From contig JAQGEQ010000258.1 of assembly GCA_034620365.1 (NCBI GenBank), positions 186,001 to 250,000 of the forward strand: DNA of 64,000 nt. The letters run 5' to 3'. Below the pieces are notes generated by a model, which was given only the letters and a program-made list of their open reading frames with translations, was not told where the DNA came from and searched no databases. This DNA is from Pegea sp. RAD2-039 (taxonomy: Eukaryota; Chordata; Thaliacea; Salpida; Salpidae). Of the stretch, positions 1 through 14,900 are shown in pieces (the first letter of the stretch is position 1; each line of letters opens with the position of its first letter). A program made the translations under genes and the position numbers.

Positions 1-2892
1 TACAATATTTAAACTTCTTTTCTAGACTAAAGTTACTCTTAATTAAAGAAAAATGTATTCATGAAAGATTAATATTTTACTTGCACCAAAATGTAAATAG
101 ATTCTATGCAACACTTAGCGAATGGGAGCAGCATTAATTTTTTAACTAATTTATTTTTCAAATTATTTCAAACAGTGTTTCAAAATTTGGTAGATGAAGA
201 ATATGATAAATAAAAAAAAGAAAGAACATTAATACATTAAATTTAAAAAATGTTTTAGCTAATTAATTTTGCTTATGCTGTTTCATCAATAAACTAGAAA
301 GCAAAAAGTTGCTTGCATGAAACTTTTCTAACAATACATTTAAAACCTATCTAGTGTTTGTCCAGTGTTATTTGTTCTTCTAGTATAACCTGAAGTATTT
401 TAGAGAAAAAAACTTGACGTCTTTTAACTTCATTACTTTTATGGTCGACTTCAAATATGGAATTCAAACATTGATAAAAATAGAGTCACGCTTGAGGTTA
501 TAATTTCATTTAAATGGAAATGTTTGATTCTTCCACCGTCAAACTCACATTTATTTTTTAGCCTTTCTTTATACAAACAGCAAATAAGTGATTTGTTTAA
601 ACTTTAGCTAAGAATTTCTTTACTTAAAAAACAAGTTTTGTGTTATTTTCTAGAAAGTTTTGTTTTTTTATATTACCTCGTTTTAACATCTTTTAGCTGC
701 AAAATTATTTCAAAATATTATTTGATCTATTTTTCAGATAATAAGAAATCAACTTTAAAATAAGTCTCAGTCTTGAGACTAATCAATAGAAAAATAAATA
801 TAAGAACAAACAGATGAGATATCAATTGTATGATTAGTTCTTAATGTTGTTTAAAGTATTTCACAATCATTAAACAGTTTTTTTCCTAATTATTTTCCTG
901 ATTTACTAATTCTTCTAAAATGATGCAAAAAAACTAGTATGTAAATTAATTTTTAACAAAAAAATATTTAAAAAGTAAGCTAGTTTAGAAAGTCTGCGTT
1001 TAGATGATACAATCTATTTTTTAACATGTTTAGTTTCTTTTAGTTGGATATTTACACTCCCATCACTTGTTTCAATAAGATTTTTAGAGGTGCAAACAAT
1101 ACTTTTGCTTACTTTTTCATGTTAGATTGCATACGAAATATCAGTTCTTAAAAATTTACTTCTAATATTTAGCAAGTATTTTATAGCTGATTATTCTTGA
1201 AAAAAAAGATATAGATAAAATTTAGTAAATTTAATTTGGTTTATATTTGTGTTTCACTACACCTTATTAAAGATAAAAATATATTTTTTTGTGGTTTTTT
1301 CCTTTTAACTCAATTTTGTTTTTATATCAACAGTAGAATTTTTTAATATCTATGAGTGATATCTTATTATATTTTATCAAATTATAAGTTAAACAAAATT
1401 AATAGAATGTAAGACGCCTATACAAAATTATTGCATCAAATCACATAAACTATTTTAACAATTTAAATGAAGCTTTAGTAAATAAGAACTTTTCTTGCAT
1501 TCAGAACTTTTATAAACTCTTTAATTCTTTTATTTAATATTTTTATTTTTTATTTTTTAGAAGGCTGTGAAGCCGTTAAATTAGTTGTTAAGTTGTATGA
1601 GTTTCAGTTGATATATCTGCTAACTATTGTCACTATCAAATCTAATCTTTTGATGTTTGGATACGAGAAAAGCGGATCTATCAGTGATATTTTGTATAAA
1701 ATCACTTTGTTTCATTTAAATTAAAGTTCCTGTCCATTTGTTGCTTGTGCTTGGTCAAAAAAATTCAATTGTTTTGAAACTTATCGAGTCTTTGTTGAAC
1801 TTTAGTCTTTCTGAAGTTCAAATTTTTTGCACAAAATTGTTCACTGAATTATTATAAGGTGCAACATTTGTTTCCTTATATGCGAATATTGGGTTTGTTC
1901 TTTATTGTTTATCACTTCAGATACATTAATTTTGACTTATCTATAGTTTTTCTTGCCATTTAAGCTGTTTTTGTTATTATTTCTGATACCAACTTTGGAA
2001 ACACTAGCTTCATTCGTAAAAATATTTTTCTTGCTGCTGTGTTTTACTTCAGACGTAATTAAACATTATCTTAACGAAACTCATCAACAAGTCACCTTCA
2101 ACAATATCGTACTGTGTATCAGTTTCTGATGGAGTGTAAGTAAAGTTTTTGAATCTAACCTTTGATTAGCTTGCTTTTTTTGACAAGCTCTTAATCAACT
2201 TTTAACAATAGTTAACTGTTAACATTGGTTTAGTTTTGTTCTCAGCAATCTTTTTTGTATTATCTAATATCGTGCTTTGCTTTCATATTTTAGGGTAAAG
2301 TTCAACTTTCATTTGCTTGTTTAATCAGTCATAGACTTTATTATTGTACCTTATAATCGAGAATAAAGTTTTATAAGGATCTTTGATTTAAGTAGATTGT
2401 ATTTAGCTTAACCCTTCAAACTACATTAATGAGATATTTTTTAGAATTTGTATTTTCTAACGAGTTTTAATTTACTGTTAAAAAAGAATCTTTATGTATA
2501 AAATAATTCACTTTGTTTATATGCAAGTGTGATTTCACCAATTAATTGAGTTAATGTTTTTGCTCGTTTGTTTTCATGAGTTAGTATATTCATTAAAATT
2601 GTTAAAATAAATTTAGTGTAGAGATATTTTTAGTAAATTCCTTTTTTAAACTTATGTTCAAGATCAGGTTAACTTTTTAAGTCCTATACTATGTTTAAGA
2701 CTTTGATTCCCAATTATATTTGACTTTCATTATTATTAGACTAATATCTGGATCAACTTAACATATTTTTACTGATTCATTTTAAATTTTCGGTCACTCA
2801 ATGTAATCAGCTAGCTGAGATACATTAAACTTTAACCTTTTATAACAGAAAAATAAATGATTGTTTAACCTGTTGTACCTGTTAAATTACAG
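1..2892. other. AT-rich upstream or intronic sequence of the muscleblind gene
   Basis: I see no coding exon here. The + strand is visibly T-rich over A, as in the muscleblind introns downstream. The first recognised exon at 2893 begins with a splice acceptor (ttacag), and its reading frame is open back to that acceptor. This stretch is therefore probably an intron or 5' leader of the same gene, with an earlier exon or promoter outside the window. That is inference. Confidence 0.5.
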
Positions 2893-2939
2893 CTGACGCT
2901 AGCAGATGTATTACTTCAATTGCTAGTAACATCTCCTCT

Positions 2940-5900
2940 ATGCCTTCATCTCATTTAACCATAGGTCATCTACCCACGATGCAGCAACACTTGCCTACCA
3001 TTCGTGACCCTGAATGGCTTAAAGTAGAGGTAAAGTTACTGAAGTATATTTGAAAAGATACTTTGTAACGATCTGATATATTCTCCAATTTCTAAATTTT
3101 TTTAAAAGTAGTTAGTAAGTAATTAAACTTTTTATCTTACTGCTTATCTAAAAAAGTTTTCAGTTTTAACTATTTGGTTTATTAACTACCAGTTTGTAGT
3201 TTACTTCAGCGTTTAATTAACTCAAAACATTTTTATATTAACTTTTGTAATTATTTAACATATGAGCAACTATTTTCTTATTTCCATTCAAAAAGTAAAT
3301 TTAACATCTGTATGCTTAGTTAGGTGGGGTAGTATTACCAAAGAGTTTTTTGTGTACCTAAACACCTAATCATCTCAACAGGAAACAAACTTCTAGTATT
3401 TGCTTTGAAATTGGCCCACTAATATTACTTTTCAGTTTATTTTCCTGATTAGTTTATTAATATTTGGAATTAAACTTTGTATCATAAGTAACCAGTCTGT
3501 AGCTAGTTTCATTTTGAAAATATATTTGAAATTTTGAAAACTTGATCAGTGATATGTTGATGCCACTGAGTCCTACTTAGTTGTTAGTATCTACCCTCAA
3601 TATGATGAAATCATAACAGTTTTACTGCTTGCCTTACATTTAATGAAAGGTTTAAATCAATCATTATCAGATAATTTCCCAGTCTCATTTAAATAGAATC
3701 TCTACTAATTTCTTGCATTGAATAACCGTTAAAAGGTCTCACAGCTAAACTCTTTTAGAGCTTTTAATTTTAATTATTTTTTGAAATAATACCATTTTCA
3801 GGTATGCCGGGAGTTTCAGCGTGGAATGTGTAAAAGAACTGATGATTGCCGGTATGCTCATCCTGAAAAGCATATACAAGTGAATGATGGCAAAGTAATA
3901 GCTTGCTTTGATGCCCTTAAGGTGAGATATTTCACATTTACTTAAATTTCCTTAGGCACTTAGAAAACTATTTTATTTCATCTCAATAATGACCAACTCT
4001 ATCAGATGATGAATGATTAGAACAAATAGAAAACTTGTTAACATTGTGCTTAAAATTTTGGCAGTCACTTTTTTCTTAGCTTTATTTTATGATCAACTTA
4101 AAAATTTAATCTTTTGTGATTTAAAATTGAAATGTGCAGTTTTAGTACAAATTTAGAAAAATAATTTTGAAAATGAAAAATGCTGTAGACAATTAAACCT
4201 GTCAACCAGAATGGTTTCTATTTTTTGATTTAATCCAACATTTAATGCACATGATTGCTCTTCTATTATAATCTATTCTTTTCTCAACTATTTATTTCTA
4301 TGATTATTTTCAATATTGTTTTTATTGTACATCTTTCATTCACAATTTTCAACTCGTCAAATAGTTACAATATGGCGTTTATTTTTGTGAAATATATATT
4401 TTTTCTAATACTTTTTTAAGTATTGTTCTTATATTTTTCACATCTTTACCTAATCCAAGCTCACTATTTGGTATAAAGTTTATTTTAAATTAGTTTCAGA
4501 ATCTCAGCTATAAATAAACCCTTTAATGAACAAATAACAAAACTACTGTCTAAAAATTTGTTAAACAATAATTGATGAAAACCCTTTTAGTGTATTGTAA
4601 TGTTACTCAATTTTGTTTTTATAAGAGCTTTCAATTCTTTCGACAGCTTTGTAATCTTCATTAACAAAGAACATTTTGTCTCTGTCATTATTACTGAATA
4701 AAACTGTTCAAACTGATATCTTATCTTTCTTAGATTTCTCCACTGTTAATATTTACAAATTTTTTACTAATAAAAATAAAAGTTTAAATTCAAAATACTT
4801 CAAAACACTCTATTTTATCCTGTGCTAAATGTGAAATATATATTCTTTCATTTGTATTCTTTTAACTTTGATAGAACTTCTGATTTTATTTTATTTGTAG
4901 TAAACAGATTATATATCAGTTGATATCAAATTACTATTTGCTTAAATACAATTTGTTCAAATAGTAAATCTCAAGCTTACAGTTGATATTTCCTTGATAA
5001 ATTTACTTACTTTCAACTAACTTTTCAGATATCTGTTTAATTATAAGCAGTTGGTCAAAGAACTTGTTATGTAATTTTCTTTGAGCATATTTTAAATTGA
5101 TTCGAAATCTACTTTTAACAAAGTGCTGTGAGAGTTATTACAAAAAATGTTGATTTGCAACTCATCATCATAATGAGATTTATTAAGAGTGTAAATGTCA
5201 GACATTTCTTAAGCGTGACTAAGCCTGAAATATGAGTGAATTTCTTGGTTGATTAAAAAAAAAGTATAAAAATTATAAAATATCAATCATTTTTTCACAC
5301 ATTTTTAACAAAAGTTTATTTTAACAATATTTTTTTATTAATTAAATTCTTTTTTGTTTTGACAGCTTTTGTACATCAATTTAACTAGCTTTGAACAAAA
5401 AGAACCTTCAGTTTTTTATAGTCAAAACCGTTACTTATTTTTATCTATATTTAGCTTGTTTTTGAACTGTAATCAAAAAAAAAACTTCTTTTGTTCTGAT
5501 TATACTTTCTAATTATTATTATTGGTTTGAATTCAACAGTTTGGATAAATTATAAAAATGTTCAACTCTTTTTCTAAATTACATTTCATTTACAAAAGTA
5601 TTTCTTTTATTAATGATCAGCCATAAGAAGCTGTAATCACTTTTAGAAAATAATCTCTAAATGTTCAAGTAAATTTACATATTTCAATAACAAAGACAGT
5701 GTAGTCTTATTCAAGCCAGTGATTTTTACATATTTACTATATGATATGTTCATGTGCAGAAATCACTTAGGAATATCTGTAGTTGATGTTTGTTTAGAAC
5801 TGCAATAAATACTTGAAAATAGTAACTACACTAACTTAACAAGAGCCTTAAAACTCACAAAAGTATAAAGATTGAAAACATATGTAAGAAGCATCAGTAA

Positions 5901-8900
5901 AAACTTCAAATTATTACTTAATTTGTTCTAATTACTTTTTTAATTTATTGTGATTTTTAAGCTATGATAAAATTGACAAAGTGCTATTTAATAAGTAGTT
6001 CATGTTTCATTAAAAGAAATTATAACATAATTGTTTTCTTTTGGGTGCAAAAAAGATGTTTAAGTCTGCTTAACGCTCTAAACAATTTTGATTTCTAATT
6101 AACAAACTTCATTCATCACGACCATGTATACTTTTGAGCTTCTATTTTATTCTTCAACTTGTTCAAATAAAATCTTTCTTATCCTCAATTTTGCACTGAT
6201 CATTCTTTCAAATATAAATAGGACTCTTGTTTCCTGAAACTAATTGTTTTCTAACTTAGCTAAGAAGTTCACTGTAGCGATAAGGCAGCAACGATTTTCA
6301 ATACTTGTTATGATTGTGAAAAAATTAGCTATCTATACTAGTTAAGGAAAGATTATTTGAATTTGTGACTAATATCAAAAGTTTTCAGATTAATTTTCCA
6401 TTAAGCTTGTAGCATTCATATAATAGCTTGGTATTTTCATATATTCACACTTGTTCCATTCATTTCTACTTTTCTTTAAATTCTTATTCATTCATACGTG
6501 AAGCAAGGTTTTGTAGTCGGCTCATATACCTCAAATTCTATCGTTGGCAACTGTAAAAAATTTCTACTTGTTTTTTTTCACTTGATTGTGTCCCTTGCTT
6601 GCTACAGATCAATTACGGCTTGTCAAAGAGAAGTTTTTTAAATTAAATTTTATACAAATCCAAAACAAATGTCAGTCCACAGAATTTTGAAAAATATTTC
6701 TTCATTAATCAAACCGTCAGTAAACGTGTGAACATCGGCATTTGCCAACTCATCATATTGACCATATCTCACATTTAGTTGTTGTCACTATCCATAACCA
6801 ACCAAACCTCTCCTAACCACATACCCTTAAGCACTTGTAACTGTTTAGAAATTTGGATTTTTTGAACTATTTGAAAAATTAAATCTGGCAAACATTAAAA
6901 AAAAGTTATTTTTTAACTTGGGTTGGATATAATCAAATTTTTTTTTTCAATCTTCTTTTATATCATTTTTGTTACAAATTTTACTGAAAATAAATGGAAA
7001 AATTATAAATGATGTTTTACTTGATTAACTGCTGATGTATTAACACTAAGCATATTTTGATTTTATTCGAAAACTTTTTAGAATTTGATCTTTCAACATG
7101 AGACTTTTAGAGATGGCTTTCAAACAATTTTGTTATTTGTCATTATTTCTGGAGAATTTGTGCTACTACCTAAAGTATGCAATTGGAAATATTTCAGAAT
7201 AAAAATTCATATTAAGAACAACATTTTTTCTCATCAATAATTTCAACAAATCTTTCTCTGTTCATTTTTTCTGTTTGTTCAATTATATAGCATCAAGCAA
7301 AATAAAAAGGTTTTCAAAGTGAACGAAATTTTCAAATGATATGTCACATTGGTTTAAATATTTTGATTGTTTCAAGTACTAATAAGCCTTAAATAATTTT
7401 CATCGACTGTTTGATCAGAAAAATATATTTTGTTTTGAAAATAAGTTTGTAAAAATTAATAGGTCTTACATTTTTGATTCTGTACATCTATTTGTACACT
7501 ATTTGTAGACTCTGGTATTTCCAAAAAATTTAACTTTATTTACAATTTGAAAAACTAAAAGATCTGATATCAAAAGTTCAAGTTTTTTTAAGCATTTTTT
7601 TTCTCTAAGCTCTTAAGACAAATTTGAATCATTTAAAACAGATGTGAAGTTAGTTTTTTTTTAATAAAATGTTCAAAATAAATGTTAATCTCCTCTTATA
7701 CCGGCTAACATCTAACTTGCAGATGCACTAAATGATAAATCTCGCTTATTCTCTTGATAAAGTTATTAAATAATGAAGTAAAAGATTGATAATTGAGCCA
7801 AATAAGTACTGAAGCTAATTTGACCTTTGCTCTAGTCTTTGTGAGAGTTTGAAAACTGTGTCATCATTAAGCCACCTACTGCTTATTTTTCTTATTTTTT
7901 GTTTCTATAAAAGTTGCATAAAACTCTTAGTTCTACTGCTAACATTTTTGTTCAAATTTACTCGACTTAAAGGTGATTTTAATTAAATCCAATGACACAT
8001 GACTTAAATAATGCCTTTTATGCTACCTTAATTGTAATGATGAAAAATCGTAAAGGTGAATAATTACAAAATTTAAATTATCTTTTAATAGATAAGAATT
8101 AGAAAATTAAATTATTTATTTATTAAGTTTTATACATTTATTTTAAAATAAAATGCTTGTTTTGAGGAAAACTTTTAAAAAGGTTTCTTTTGCTATCTAT
8201 GTTGTGATGAAATAACGATCTTGCCTCGGGTTATATTTTCATTACAATTTGATATGTTTTTATGTCTGTAAAACTTTCCAACCCTCTGTTTTATTGTTTA
8301 TTCCATAAATTCATTTAGCTCTTACTATTTTTTACAAATTTTAAGATTTGAAAGACTTTTTAGTGGTAAGATTTTCGTAGAATATCTTCTTAAATTTTAT
8401 ATAATTTTCAAATTTTTTTCAAATAATTCTTCTTTATTGACTTTGCAATTACTTCTCTATTTTTTGATAGAATTCTGAGACATCATTTCTGATGTTAAAC
8501 TTGAAGATATTTTTATTATTCTGTATTTTTGTTCTTTTAATCTTGATCTAATACTAATAATCAAATATCCTACAAGTGCCTTATCACATCAGTACTAGTA
8601 TTATCGATCATTTTATACTTGAAACAAACTATACGTCATGTCTCAATAGATTGTAGATAACTCATTTTTATTGTTCTTTTTACATTTGAGAGTATTTGTC
8701 CTTAAAATTTGCTAAACCTTATACTGTATAAAACATTATACTTTGAGTCAACCAATTTCCAAGAAATTTTAAAGTTTAATAATCTTATTTTGGACAAGAA
8801 CTTTAGAATATATGTTCAAATAAATGATGATAAATGACTTGTCGATGAGATATCTTGCTAAAAATAATGTTTTAATTTTTGTGATTATCAAATCTGTGAA

Positions 8901-11900
8901 TTATTGATGACAATCTTCATTTCACTAAACTTAATCTCTTCTACCACGTCATATTCTTTTTACTTTAGCTTGCATCACATATTAAGATAGAAGAATAACA
9001 CCGCCAGTTTCACTATTTCATTCTTTAGTCTTTCAATCTTTTTCTCATCGAATTTCTTTAGTAATTATTATCAAATATTTATTTGATTTTTATCAAAACT
9101 TATCCAATGCAAGTTTGAATATTTACCAAACAATTTTCAGTAGTACTTTTTGCCTTGCTAGTAAAGTCTGATATTTATTTTAGAAAGGTGCAGCTGCTAT
9201 TCTTTTCAAGTAATGTTCCTAAATAAATATTTATAAACTTTTGTTCTATACTTCATTAGACTTTATCAAAAAAAATATTTTCTTACAATTGAGTATGAAA
9301 AAATATTAATTTTTTACATAATCAAATGCAAAACAGGACTTTTTTAACTATTAAATAAATCTATAATAACACTCCGATATAAAGTTGTCTATTTTGATTT
9401 ATGATCAAAATAATACCTACTAATCTATTGTATTTATATGATTGGTTGCTTCTTTTATATAAAATATATTATTGAATGCTAGGGTCTTTTTTTCTGAATT
9501 TAATTTTGAAATTTACAATTAAATTTTTACAAAACGTTTATTTTGATTTCTTATTCTGAGTTCTGCCTACATTTAGTGAAGTCTTAAATATCACAGATTT
9601 TATAATTAAACATTCATTTTCGCATTTTCTTCTATCTAATCGTCTTCGTTTAATTAAACGTTTCTTTAAGTAAAAATATTAAATTCTTTGCAAGCTATTG
9701 TTCATTTCTAGCATCTTTTACATGCCAACCAACCAGCATTCTCTAAATTTGAATTATTGAAGCCAAGTAAGGTCTGAGAATTTGAGTAAGCACGTGATTA
9801 AACTGAACTATGTATATGATGTGATCTTCAATTAGTTCTTCGATTCATCGACAAGTTATTTATCATTCAGTCAGTCTAATATCAAATAGATAGATAAACT
9901 AATTGAGTTAAACCTTTTAGTGTTTTGTAATATTTCTGTAAACTCTAAATCATCATTCATTTAGCTTTAAAAATGATTTGATTTTTGTGTCTTTGTAAGA
10001 ATTTGTTTCTTTTGCTTAATTATAATAGATTAATAAATCTAACTTTTTCGATTTTACTAATTCTGTATTTTGATAAGAATTTGCGTTTCACAAAAAAACT
10101 GTTGAAGATGGTAAGTGAAAATAAGCTAGTAGATGGAAGAGTTTGATTTTAAAATTCAAGGTTACCAAGTCATTGATGCTACAAAGTAACTAAACTTTAC
10201 TTCAATCAGCTATATCCCCACCCAGCGGCTGTTTTAAATATTTGTATTACCGCTAGATGGCTTTTACGGGCAAATTATTATTAATAATGTTTACTTTTGA
10301 TATCTAAGCTAATTTATTGCTTTGTATCTCTGTAATTTAATTTATGTTTAACATTTTATTTGTTATAGATTGTTTTATAAATGAGTTTATAAGGTTTGTT
10401 GATTTACTTTATTCTTTCCCTAAAAACCATTTTAGCTCTTTAAGTACAAGTTTAACATTTCTTAATTGTTATCTCTTTTAAAAACAATTTTGTTGTTTCC
10501 TTTTTTTAGTTGTTGAAATTGTTGTAAATAAATTTGATTCGGTTTATCAAAATTGCTTCAAGCTAACTTTCAAATAAATACAACTAAACTTTGAGGCTAT
10601 CACTACGTCTTCTTTTATATATAGATTGAAAATATTGATAGTTTCATTTTGCTCTCTGCCATAAATTTGTCGATTAAATTCTTTGATTTACAAAAAAAAA
10701 TTGAACACCTTAATTAGAGATCGATAGTTCTTAGCTTCAGTACAAGAGCTTGATAATAATGCTGTAAAAATCATCATTGAAAAACCAGTTTTCTTTACCA
10801 AAAAATATTTTGTAATCTCTAAATTTTTGTGGTTGAAGCAGCAGCCTCTACAACATTTACTTGTTCAATAGTAGCTTAGACTGAAGGTGATTATATTCAA
10901 ATCGAACTTATTTATCTTTTTTGGATTTTGTGAGAACTTCAAATTGAAAAACATTCTTCAAATTTAAGTAAATTATTATTATCAAACACAAATAGTGAAA
11001 TTTTGAAATTATAGTTCATTTAGCAATTATATCTTCAACTTCAAATGTTAATCAGTTTAAGCAACCACAAAATAGTTATTCAATTCTAATTAATCATTTT
11101 TAGATTAAAATAAAACCCTTAATTGAGTCTGTTTGAAATTGGTTATCATATGAAAATGTTTTATCAAGAGTAAAGTTGAACATTTTCTGTTTCAACATTT
11201 TTGTCTACTTAGTTGAGAAAGTTGTTTTCCGGCGCATTCAAATGTCACCATTAATGTCTTTCTGGGTACTTGAATCTTTGAACATGCAACTTTTAGTTGA
11301 ATAGAAATGTTATTTGAGGAAACTGCTTATACGATTTTATAAAATCTCAATATCCTGTTTTGATAATCATTTCAGAGACTTTTTATTCAAATTTGTTGTC
11401 AAGTATTTTTTCTAATAATTTAGAAAACTTAGTCTACTAAAAGCAATTAGGTATGTTGTCATTGGGCGATTTAATTAAGCTTTTTAATAAAGTCGTAATT
11501 GGAAAACAAAATTTGTTTACTTATAAAAGTTTTTTTTTTCGTAAATATTTGCCAGTTTGTACAAGACATAAATACAAATATCCAAACATAATAGTTACAA
11601 AATACCAAATAGCAGCACAACTTGAAACTGAGTTGTTTCAACATTTCAGTTTAAGTTGATTAACTTTCAGGTAGAGTTTTTAAGTTATATTTACTTTATT
11701 TTCTTAAAACTAGTCTTCTTCCTTTTGTGCTGATGAAGCTTTTATTTTTTTGTAATATGATGACTTCAACATGCAATCTTAAATGTTTAAAAAATTAATT
11801 CAATATCATTTTATTTTTAATTTACCTAAAATGAGTTTTAGCTTGATTGAAGATGTCGGTAGTTTAAACTTTTAAAAAAGTGAATTTTTTAAGTAGTTCA

Positions 11901-14900
11901 CAAATAGTTTGTTAATTCTGAAAATTCAATTTTATTTCATTTCTTTTGTAAGTTGTTTATCTACAATCAACTAACAGAAGTTTTACTAGCTTGCTGTTGT
12001 ACCTGTAACACGTAAGTTGTGCTTGTAAATTAATTTTGAAAGTTGTTCAAAGAGAACATTTTCACTTTGGACGACTTTGTAGTTAGAAGTTATATTATAA
12101 AATTCTTAATATGAAATTATAGTTTTTTGGCTCTGATGAAAATCATCAAATATTTATCACGAAAGTTCTCTCATAAATGTAGATAATTTCCAAATGACTT
12201 TTTCCAGTTAAGTATTTTGTGAATGTACTTGAACATTTCACTTCATGTTTATTTAATTGACTAGTTGTAAAGTAATCTTATTTACAAAATGAAAACTGAT
12301 AAAAGAGGTTTTGTACATTGTTAGAAAAACCCTTTTTTATGACCAGTCAACATAGTTTGATCTAAATTATTTTATAACCTTTCACTCGAATTATTTCTCA
12401 AATTATTTTTAATCATTTCTGAATATTTGCAAAATTGTCAAATCTTTTATAAATCATTGGCAAAATTTTTAATGATTGATTTATTAGAACAAATGTGAAG
12501 TTTATTTAAATTTGATTGAAATAATTGAAACTGTTATAAAGTTGAGAGGAATTTGTCTTAGTTTATTTTTTAGCTTTTAATTAGATCCAAAACTATGTTT
12601 GTTTTTATTTTCTTACCTGAAACTTTTTTCGCAAACCTTTTGTTCACTTTTGTTTATTTTCATCTTTTTGCATTAAACATTTTGTTATCTTCTGTATTCA
12701 TGGGTTATTTGTGTTGACTTTTGAATAAAAGACTCAATTTTCATTCAACTATTCTCAATTTCTACTTCAGTTTTGACATTATTTTTTTCTCAATTTTAGA
12801 TAAACTTTTGAGCGTTCTCGAAAACCGAATCGAATCAAAAGTCTCTATTTATCAACTAGTTTTATTTTTCTAAATCTTATGTCATTTCCTTGCAGAAAGG
12901 CCTCGTTGGTTTTCTTTAAGTTTTTATATGTAAGCTCAAAGTACATATCACGTGAAAACATTTTTAAGACATTAATAAAAATATTATTGAAAAAATGTTT
13001 GGAATATCAACAAATGATATCACTAATTTGTTGTAACCTTCCAAAGTTTTATAAGACTTTTCTTGTTTCAGCTTTGTAACTAAACCAACTTTACATAGTT
13101 TGAAATGTTTAATGTATTTTTCTTCACCATTTTTTGATCTTAACATGAACCAAAAAAATGAAACGTGTAATTACTGAAGCCCATGAAATCGTATTCTTAA
13201 CATGAAAACTTTGTTACATGAACAAAAATTTTCACTAAATCTCTTATATAAATGATGATTGAAAAGTATTTTGGTGAAAGCAAAAAACCACAGAACACTG
13301 TTTCGTGTTTTTGATGTTTATAGCGTTTATTTCAAATAAATCTCTTTATTTGGTAAATAGTAAACCAATACTTTAATTCTTAAGATTATGTATTTCCAAT
13401 TATTCTGCTTAAAAGATGAAAAAATCGATTTATTGTAAGATGTTGTTGTTAAAATGTAGCAAATAGTTGTTTCTTAAATGCTTCATATACAATTTTTAAT
13501 TATTTTGTTTGGAGCTTTGAAAAATGTATTACAATCATATATGATCAGAAAATGGTTTAAAAAAAACAATCAAATAAATTAAAATTAATCAAATAAATGA
13601 TGAAACTTATAATAATTCTGTGTTTCTGATCTTTCAATGTTTTCGTCTCTTTCTCGACAACATTTGGCCACTAACGTCGCTGTAGAGTCGTCTTGATTAT
13701 ATTTAAAAAATTTTCTTAAAGATAATTCACAGTGACGTCATCGAAGCATTTTGAACTTATTTTTTCTTGAATCCAAAGAAAAAGTTGAATCAAACTTATT
13801 CATGTCTTTTATTTGGCGTCATCTATAGAGCCTGCAGCTTTTAGCATACTCCAGACTTAGACAGGTTTCTAAGAGATCTTTTATCATTTAATGACTTCTT
13901 ATTCGATCTTAATTATTTTTTATCAGTTTTTTTTTCAATTTCTGAAGCTGTTTGTAGTTTTATTAATCGATTTTTGCAGAATTAATTTCTATTTGTGAGT
14001 TGTTTTTAGCAATCCTCTGTTTACTGAAGACTTTAAAAACTTGATTATGAATAAAATGATTATTTATTTCTCAAATAATCAGCTTTTTGTACAAAATGTT
14101 GTCTAGCTTGACTTTTACTTCCAGTTTCTTTGATGAATGTAATTTGCTTGGAAAGATGCTTGTCGCTTTATTTGGATGCTTCCCGCATGACTTGCTTTAT
14201 TTTCTGACAGTCAGATGACTGCAAAAAGCGAGCTATGAAAGAAGCTCCCAACTTAGCGTCTTGCTCTTAATTTGCTAATTTATGACCAGTTTGAGAGGCT
14301 TCAGTACAAATTGGATTTTTATTGATGCTATAAAACCAGAGGAAAAAGTTGTTTCAAAACTTTGTTTGATATTAAGCAGACTTCAATCATCAAATAGTTT
14401 TCTTGTGAGCTAAAAACTCAATTGTTAGTCATCCAATCTTGTTGAGCAGATTAAGTTGGAAAATGATCGTTTACTTATACTTTTGTTCCAAAGATTTTAT
14501 TAATCTGCGAACATCTAAAAGCGATTCTAAAATTGAAAGTTACCAGCAACATCCACTACCTTCGAAATCTCCTCCTTTAATCTTGAGTCTTTAATTTCTA
14601 AGAAAGTATTTTTTGTATAAATGAAAATACAAAATGATTATTTAAACTACAAATTAGTGATGCTCCACAATCATTTCAGCTTATTTACAAATTTATTCAG
14701 ATGTTAATAATTAGCTTCTAGTTACAATTATTTGATAAATTTCTTTATTTGTTGTGGTTTCAGATATCTTTCAATAGTATGTTTGATTCGCAGTCTTTAA
14801 ATGAATTTCTAAACCTCATTTATTATTTATTACAAAAAATCGAAAAAAAATTACTTAGAGGCTATTTTTAGTTAAACTTCATATATGTATTTTATTACTG

